Assembly (NCBI GenBank): GCA_028386065.3
Contig: JAKUCV010005740.1
Span: 1 to 64,000 of the forward strand
Source: Turnera subulata
Taxonomy: Eukaryota; Streptophyta; Magnoliopsida; Malpighiales; Passifloraceae
Length of the DNA: 64,000 bases
Direction of reading: 5' to 3'
The position numbers were made by a program, and so were the translations under genes. A model generated the notes under the pieces. It had not been told where the DNA came from and searched no databases. It saw only the letters and a program-made list of their open reading frames with translations. This document shows, piece after piece, positions 57,180 through 64,000 of this stretch (positions are counted from its first letter, which is position 1; every line of letters starts with the position of its first letter).

Positions 57180-58160
57180 TTGAGAGGGACTAAGAGACTA
57201 TGTGTATTTTTAAATAGAATATGTGTATCTTTTTACTTGTTCATTTGCATGCCCTGCATTCATGCCTGTGTGAAAAACCAATACTACAACAGGGGAAGGT
57301 AAGCCTAGTTTACGATACACCATCCTACAACATTTGTGGCTTGGGCGGACCTGTTTCTCACCATTTAGTAATGATAGGGATTTATAGGCCTCGGATCTCA
57401 CGCGGCATCCAACATCACATGTGAGAAGGCCAAAATATCCCTTAGCGGTGGTCTCTAGCCTTCAACTAGGCCTACATACCTTGAGCATCTCATGCATAAT
57501 ATTATCAATAGGTATTTTGTTTGAATGTTTTGTGTTGTTATTGTGGATCCAAATCTATGGATGCTGTAATTCTTAAGCCTAAAAATCAAGTCCCAGAAAA
57601 CAAAACAAAAAAAACATTCCATCAGTTCATGATCAAACCCTCTTTGGCATCCGAGACCCTAATATACACATTTTATGATCTTTAGGAAGTCGTGAGCGAA
57701 TAGGAGATTAGAGTTGAAGTTGTGGTGTTGATGAAGGAGGCCTTTGCTGCAATAAGACGGGTAGATTTAAAGGAGCTGATCCCTGGGTTGAAAGAACCGA
57801 AGACTGCTCCCTTTGGGAGTGATATGCAGGGGGTGGTAATCGTTCAAGGTTGGGATAAGGAAAGACTGAGTAGTGAGTCCAGGTGATGATTCAGTGGCCT
57901 AGGCACCCCGTGTAGATGAGGAGAAGTTTAAGAAACTGGAGGACTTAGTGAAACACATGAAACAATAGGAAGACGATCGGAACTTAGAGCAATTGTCATT
58001 GTTCTTTGAAGATGTGTTTATCTTGGGGGACTTTCCAGGTCCACGCACGCTTGACTAATTGTTCGCATTTGGTGCTGAAAATCAGGAGTTGGCCACGTCT
58101 ACTGGGCGGATAAAAAGTTCAAAAGCATGGGACAAAGCCTTGGACTTTAATGCCATCTGA
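57180..58160 (+). mobile_element. Tat-type leader and gag remnant
   Basis: 57250-57510 matches the leader at 10020-10260. 57700-58100 has broken frames such as EEKFKKLEDLVKHMKQ and EQLSLFFEDVFILGDFPGP, plausible gag remains without a nameable domain. The element is lost after about 58160. Confidence 0.55.
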
Positions 58161-59764
58161 TAGTGCGGTCAAGAAGTCCAAGCGTGTTGGACTTATTTTT
58201 TTCGGAAAAAATTAACCATTCCCATTTTACAATATTCCAACATTACCCATAGAATAAAATATTCCCATTTTTCAAAAACCACTCACCTCTCTCTTCTTTC
58301 CCTCTCTCTCTCTCTCTCTCTCTTTTTGCTCTCTCTCTCTCTTGCAACCGTGAGTAAGTCTATCCTGTCACTCACCATGCAACTCCCATAGCTCCAAGAA
58401 ACGTGTCAGAATCCATCTCAATACTGAAAACATACTCACCCACTAAGTCTTCCTCCAACAGGTTGTCTTGCTTCCTCCTAGAAAATATATACCTCCTTGA
58501 AACTCGTGCATCCGAAGTAAAAATCTATATCCTAACATAGGCTTCATGCCCCTAACAGTGCATTCTTTGCTTGTCCCCAGCTCATTGACACTAATTTCTC
58601 GCCACATGTATGACGTCGATGCACAACTTGTTGAACTCTCTCCACCATCCAAACCATCATAGTCTTTTGTGGATGAAGAGTACCTGATTTTTATCCTGAA
58701 ATCGACCTATGAAATAACTTCCTTCCTTTATGGCAAGAACCCTGAACGTGAACCTGCACCTATCTCCCTCATCGATCTCTGAATCGTGGATAAGCGATGA
58801 ATGTCTGTCCCACTATGCCATGCTATCCCGCATCCAGCACCAGTGAACGTTCCAACAACATGTCCGGCATCCACAGATTGAGTCACATTCTCTCCCGCTA
58901 ACTTTCGTCTCTGTGTATCCAAGATTCCCATAAAATCCATCACAACAACTCTCAAATTTGACGTCTCCGATTTTTCCTCCAGGTATCTTTATTGTCAACC
59001 CACAATAGTCATCTTGTATGCCAACAAAATCTCCACACACCCCGTCCAAGCTTGCCAAGTGCAACTCCCAAAGAAGCTCTCCATGCTTGCAATTCACTAA
59101 GGACTCTTGCGTAATTTTGCTCCAGCAACCCAAGCATAACCTTGTCAAAACAACCTCTTGGATTCTTACAAAGTTGCCACACTCTTTGCTACCCAAAATC
59201 CTCCCCAATTTTACTCCCAAGAGTCTCCACAATTCGGTCAAGAACTAAGATAGCCAAGCAACTCGTGCACTTTGTTTCTAAGAACCAAGAAAGTCCCCTT
59301 GTTTCAACCCCAAAACAAGTCAACTCTAATTTATTCCAATCTTTCTTTTGAAGTTACAAATCCACCAAGTTTCTCCTTAGAACCTACCTTGTATCCACCA
59401 ACAATCCTCTACCAGTTGATGCTTGCTACTCCCATAACTTGCACAGAAAATTTTCCCAATCTAATACCAAATTGGGCAAGAAAAATACAGCAACCAAAAA
59501 AAAAAACAACCACTAACTTTTCTTTCACTGCACCAATCCGTGTCTCAGGAACTTGTTTCTGCTGCTAGAAGTCACTAAAAGTCGACGCCAAAGGTCTATC
59601 CAGTCACTCCAGAATTGCCCAGTACTGTCCCACGCACCGCTCTGCACACTGCCCCGCCAATTTTGCACCGGTCGCACGACCAACCCGCCCCTGATCAGCC
59701 TGCCAGTCGATCCAGTACTCACTATTGCATGAGAATGTGCCCGACTAGCTCACCAATCCTGTAC
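58161..59764. other. Unassigned, possibly interior of a minus-strand LTR element
   Basis: 58302-58341 is a CT microsatellite. The rest has no recognisable coding. The same style of sequence continues beyond the MULE at 61618-62796. If the LTR at 62797-63251 is a 5' LTR, this could be its gene-free interior, but I found no matching 3' LTR. Confidence 0.4.
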
Positions 59765-59773
59765 TAATGTGCG

Positions 59774-61616
59774 GGGTTTTTGGTACTGATGGTACCCATA
59801 TTTTAGTGGTTTAGACAATCGTGTACCTAAAACTTTTGCCGAGACAATTATGTACCTGGAGTTGCTGCGGGCAGGTCAGTCAGGGGTCTCGGGCAGGGCA
59901 TGTGCTGACGTGGATGCTGCCCCAAAATTGGGCAGCTGCCCGTTGCTCAAACGACGCCGTATCACCGCAATACGACGTCGTTTTGCGTCCACGTGTCATA
60001 AGTGGATCCCGCCTATTGTTCAACCCTTTCCCAAGCTTCCTACCCGGTTCTACCCCGGTTTCAGCTTCAAAACCCAACCCACTACCGGTTCAGTTCAGGT
60101 CTTGCCATATATTTTTAATTCACATCCAGACCACATTTTTAAAATTGAAACTATGAAAAAAATATTCCAACCCAACCATTTTCATTGAATTTTATTTTTT
60201 TCATCAAAAACAAAAATAAATCTCCACCCTCTATCTCTTCTTGACTCCTTGGCTGCCTTATGTTTATTTGATTAAAAAGAAAAAATTGCACCACAGCCTT
60301 CACCGCCCTCTCCAGCCCAAATCTTCTTCACGCTGCCATGGACAACAGCCCTCAGGCAGAGCCACCGCCACCAAATCGCCGTCTCCATCTTCTCCGTCAA
60401 TGAAATCAGCAACAACAAAGCCACCTTGTAGATCTCGCACCTGAAACGATTCCGCCTGACGTTCGATTTGGACGGAAGTGTTGACGGGCTGGTGGGAGTT
60501 TTCTCCTTGGTGGGGTTAGAGACAACCTTGGCAGACTCCTCACCCTGTCATCGATTTGGGTGGTGGATAGTGGACCAAGATTACTACTGTGCTGGTGGAG
60601 ACCAGCTTGAATTGAGATGGAGCCCATAAAGGAGGGACCTTGCTGGTGTGGTGGTCCTCCTCCTCCTCCTCCTCTTCCACCTCCACCTCCTCCAGTATTT
60701 GATGATCTCCCATCAAAAGAAAATTGTTGCTGCTGTTGTTGTAGATGGTGATGCAGGTGGTGGTAGTGGTGGGGTTCTTGGTTGGCAGTGCTACTTTGCT
60801 CCTTGTTTTGCAAAGGGGGTTCTTTTTTTTTTTTTTAAGGAAGAACTGATGGGGTTCTTTGGGTTGTTGTTCTTGTCTATCTTTTCTTTTTAATTCACGC
60901 CGGGTTCAATTCCTATTTTTATTTTTTTGTTGCTTTACCAAAAAAAAATAAGGGTGAAATTGTTGGTGGGGCTATTAATAGAAAGTTTTTTTTTCTTTGA
61001 ACATGGCTATTAATAGAAAGTTAAGGAGGGAATTTATTAAGGAGGAAAAATAGGCTGTGATTGATTTATTCTTGATTTCATTAATAATCATTTTGACCAT
61101 AACAAAAATTTCGTTTTGAAAAATTTATGGAGAAAATTAATGAGTGAAATTAGGAGTAAAAGTAGGATAGAATTCATTGTGATTAATAAATACAGTTTAA
61201 AATTTTATTCTGGTAGGTTTTTTTCAACTTTGGACGTTAATCAATTTTTTTTTTAATTTAATTTAACATGTAAACAAAAAAATTTGGTTGAAGGCTTATA
61301 TTAGGGACTGAGCGGATGGTTCGGGCCAAATAATTTTTCGGTTGAACCTCTTAAACCGGCTGGGAGATGGAAAATGAGTAGGACCCACGTTTAACACATG
61401 GACGCAAAACGACGTCGTATTAAGGTGATACTACGTCGTTTTGAGCCACGGGCAGCAGCCCAAAATCGGACAGAAACCACGTCAGCACATGCCCCGCCCG
61501 AGACCCATGATTGACCTGCCCGTTAAAACTCCAGGTACATAAATGTCTCGAGAAAAGTTGTAGGTACACGATTGACCCAACCTAAGAAAGTTGGGTACCA
61601 ACTGTACCAAAAACCC
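59774..61616. mobile_element. Non-autonomous MULE (GGGTTTTTGGTAC family), second copy
   Basis: Ends GGGTTTTTGGTACTGATGG and the inverted CAACTGTACCAAAAACCC. Nine-bp flanks TAATGTGCG (59765-59773) and TAATGTGTG (61618-61626) differ at one base, with one extra C between the right tip and its flank. Arms of about 280 bp carry the GGGTCTCGGGC, GCTGACGTGGATGCTGC and ACGACGTCGTTTTG blocks seen at 41014. The core differs from the 41014 copy and includes a GC-rich, low-complexity frame. Confidence 0.88.
60406..60813 (-). other. His/Gln/Gly-rich open frame inside the MULE
   Basis: A 135-codon frame with QEPHHYHHLHHHLQQQQQQ, FSFDGRSSNTGGGGGG, SFMGSISIQAGLHQHSS and STTQIDDRVRSLPRLSLTPP. The His/Gln-to-Gly run looks like the disordered start of a plant transcription factor, but no DNA-binding domain follows and I cannot name a parent gene. 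It may be a captured exon. Whether it is expressed cannot be seen. Confidence 0.4.
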
Positions 61617-61626
61617 CTAATGTGTG

Positions 61627-62796
61627 CAACAATTTGTCAATAGCACACTAGAAAGCACTCCGCAGAAACACTTGCACCAACAATTCCAGCAACCAACTTG
61701 TGATCAAGTCACAGAAAATCCACCAAGATAACTCAAGGAAAGCTTCACCTCTTAAAGAGAATCAACACCAAAATATTTTGTTTATACCTCCGGACCCTTA
61801 ATTAATGCCCCAGGCAAGAACAAACAACCAGATAACACCAAAGATATGAATAAACAAGCAACCAGGTAACACCAAAGATATGAATAACCTGTTTTCTCCA
61901 TGCCAATTGATGAGAAAGTGTTGTCGTTCTGCCACAAAACATGTCAAACCCTTAATCGACTCCCCAAACAAGAACACATAACCAGGGAACACCAAAGATA
62001 CGCAAAGACAAGCAGTGCTAACCTATTTTCTCCATGCCAATTGATGCGAAAGTGTGTCGTTTTACCACAAAATTTGTCCCGAAATCACACCAAGGCCAGA
62101 CCTTAGTCGCACCAAATTTGTCCATCCGTACTAAGCACTCTCCACGCACAAGCCCTCAATATTTCCCCCCAATGAGCAAGCTAATTCTACCCGAATCAAC
62201 CCTCCACTCATAGCAAACTAGCCAACTTCATGCAAGTGATTGGTTGACAAGCAAACTAACAGAAAAAGTCGACTATGGTAAAATCAACAAAAACTAGGAA
62301 TTCTTTTAAGAAACCGTATGTGATGAACCATAAGCAAAACAAAATACCCGCTCAAAAAGACCAATCCATGAAAACTTGATTCCTCTACTAGAACTTGCAA
62401 AGTCGATACCCACCAAAGAAAGAACTCCAAGCTCCTTTGCACAACACGACTTCTCCAGCAATGAAATTGTTTTCTCCATGGCTTTGAGCTTGAAAAATCA
62501 CCAACGAGTGAAGAAAACAACAATTAAGTCTACCCTCACTCGTTGACTAAACAAATCTCACACCAAGAGCAGTCGCCTTTGATGGCTGCGTAATCTCCAA
62601 CGAATAGCTCCGGGCCTTGAACCAATTTCTTCCTTCATGGCAACAGACACAAAATTCGACTACTCCAACATCCTATAAAATAAAAGTTGACTAGCACGAG
62701 AAGTAAGGAAAAAGATTTCTGTTCACCCTTGCTCCACTCGTCGTCTTCCTTCAGATTTGGATCACGTCTCCTCCTTTACTTGGCTCATTTACCACT
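61627..62796. other. Unassigned, with an imperfect tandem duplication
   Basis: 61795-61945 and 61951-62075 are diverged direct copies sharing TTTTCTCCATGCCAATTGAT and AACACCAAAGATA. AACCAGATAACACC/AACCAGGTAACACC gives a smaller internal repeat. No gene recognised. Confidence 0.5.
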
Positions 62797-63251
62797 TGTC
62801 ACGGGGCAAGAGTGTGGCGCAGCAGAATCACACAACCCCATGTGGCTCAAGGCGTGCAACACTACCTTGATAAGCCTTCCACACACATGTTTGCACAACA
62901 AGCAAGGATTATAGTACAATAGAGAACAACAACGAATAAAGCATAACTAAGAATATGAATTGGGACAATACTCGTGTTATTATTATTAGAAAACCCTAAC
63001 AATAATACACACACTCAGAGACTCCCCCTCATGTTTATTTATAATAAACACAATGCATTTTCTTAAAAGCTAGCTGGCCCTCTCCTACAAGTTAGAGCTT
63101 GGCTTGCTTCTCACTCACCTTTTCCTCATGACTTGGATTAGTAAGGCGCAAGAACATAAAATCTAGCCCTAATACAATTAGGTTAACTACTCTGGGTAGT
63201 TTTTCATAGCCACAGTTGCCCCGTTAGGTCTGCCACTATTGTTGTATGACA
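62797..63251 (-). mobile_element. LTR of a gypsy-like element, minus orientation
   Basis: On the minus strand it starts TGTCATACAACAATAG and ends CCCCGTGACA, 455 bp, with mirrored tips TGTCAT/GTGACA. It is followed two bases later by TGGTAAATGAGCC, a degenerate PBS. A TATA box (TTATAAATAAACATGAGG) lies mid-LTR. The design (tips, length, two-base gap to PBS) parallels the LTR at 63465. Confidence 0.65.
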
Positions 63252-63464
63252 GTTGGTCTCAATAAGAATAAAATATTAAATATGGTATGAGCGAGTCTTG
63301 TATACGAAAAAGATTTTGCAAAACGACATCATTATCTAATATGGCGTACCGTTTTGCTGAGTTTCCGCTTCAGCAATCTTATTGCGCGGGGGCTGGCAAG
63401 GATAAACATATAAGAAAACCTAAAACCCCCAATTTAATTTTTCAATCGACATTTTGACAATAAT
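63252..63464. other. Spacer between two outward-pointing LTRs
   Basis: 213 bp of unassigned sequence. No TSD linking the two LTRs was found. Confidence 0.5.
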
Positions 63465-63907
63465 TGTCACACCACTTGCACTCCATGCCTAGAAGGGTGC
63501 GGAATTCTCTAGAACCTTATGAAGCCCTCTAGGCTACTCTTGTGGATAAGGTTGTGTAGATATTTTCCATAGAACATTCTAGGCCTTGTAATCTCCACCG
63601 TTAGATCGTGGAACATTCTAGAGGCCCAATCCTAGCCATCCATGGTGGAGGGGGATTTGCCTATATAAGGAGGAGGGCTCCTCATTTGTAAAGCATCCAT
63701 AAAAACATACACTTGAGAGCTTTGTATACTTGGGAGAAGTAATACAATTGGGTTCATTCCTTCCAAACACCTTGTTCACTTGTTGCCTTTCTTTGTTCTT
63801 TCTCCAAGTGCTTTCATTAGGTGTAAGGCTGATCTTAGGCTTGAGTTTGAGTGAAAGTTGCCTAAGAGCCGCACGGGCTAACACTCCAAAACTCTAAGTC
63901 CGTGACA
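63465..63907 (+). mobile_element. 5' LTR of an LTR retrotransposon running out of the window
   Basis: TGTCACACCACTTGC...CCGTGACA, 443 bp, with inverted tips TGTCAC/GTGACA. A TATA box CTATATAAGGAGG lies near 63661. PBS TGGTAGCGGAGC at 63910-63921 follows two bases after the LTR. A gag-like start follows, so this is a 5' LTR and not solo. Its superfamily cannot be proven from what is visible; length and tips suit Ty3/gypsy. Confidence 0.82.
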
Positions 63908-63951
63908 GTTGGTAGCGGAGCAAAGGTTTCGAGTGCTTGAGAGTAGAAGAG

Positions 63952-64000
63952 ATGGCCTCTCCAAGTGAGCAAGCCATGGTTAGCGGTGTGGAAGAGGAGC
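63952..64000 (+). CDS. Start of gag, truncated by the window edge
   Basis: ATG at 63952, 31 bp after the PBS, opens MASPSEQAMVSGVEEE, an acidic start typical of retrotransposon gag. Only 16 codons are visible, so the family cannot be named. Confidence 0.55.
   Translation, partial: MASPSEQAMVSGVEEE

Noticed and set aside
58813..59241. 142-codon minus-strand frame with many Cys and Trp
   Set aside because: No recognisable motif, overlaps equally long frames on the other strand, and lies in unassigned repeat-like DNA.

Overview
This is plant nuclear DNA, almost certainly from a eudicot. Three genes match well-known eudicot families: a five-exon ILR1-type IAA-amino acid hydrolase with GT-AG introns, an intronless PLS-type pentatricopeptide (PPR) protein close to Arabidopsis At5g37570, and an intronless PUB22/PUB23-type U-box E3 ligase. 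A fourth, 64-residue gene encodes a small protein of unknown function. Everything else is AT-rich intergenic DNA dominated by transposable elements. There are no operons, rRNA genes or CRISPR arrays, and I see no functional tRNA.

Layout. 1-199: 3' end of a very long LTR. 2546-4702: ILR1 (+). 5782-7416: PPR gene (-). 7704-7898: small protein gene (+), divergent from the PPR gene across 287 bp. About 8.66-12 kb: Copia LTR/leader fragment, then a Tat/Ogre-type LTR end with leader. 11.9-21.7 kb: decayed LINE-1 (-), split by a non-coding Tat-type element at 12381-17393. 22.0-38.5 kb: a four-deep nest. A hAT-like element holds LINE-2 (-; 13-bp target-site duplication, TSD). LINE-2 in turn holds a MULE (9-bp TSD) that contains a 4.2-kb solo LTR (5-bp TSD), a rearranged Copia composite with outward-facing inverted LTRs (5-bp TSD), and a CACTA element (3-bp TSD). 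40478-40660: SINE (14-bp TSD). 41014-42637: MULE. 43813-45078: PUB22/23-like gene (-). 46026-53142: 5'-truncated LINE-3 (15-bp TSD) containing a fold-back MULE (10-bp TSD) and a nearly full-length Copia element (5-bp TSD). 53455-55223: hAT-like element holding another MULE (9-bp TSD). 55751-58160: Tat LTR with primer-binding site (PBS) and leader. 59774-61616: MULE. 62797-63251 and 63465-63907: two LTRs of similar design facing away from each other, the second starting an element whose gag opens at 63952 and runs out of the window.

How the parts relate. The host genes are independent: auxin-conjugate hydrolysis in the ER/secretory system, presumed organellar RNA processing (PPR), and ubiquitin ligation in stress signalling (PUB). 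The transposable elements form a readable stratigraphy, because several insertions rejoin an older element's reading frame or sequence across precise TSDs. The most unusual items are the Copia composite with U3 ends at both genomic junctions, the 1.8-kb MULE whose arms are mirrored tandem arrays of an ~80-bp unit, the GC-rich presumed captured sequence inside the MULE at 22481-28288, and a shared non-canonical PBS in several LTR elements. I saw no clearly new multi-gene biochemical system.
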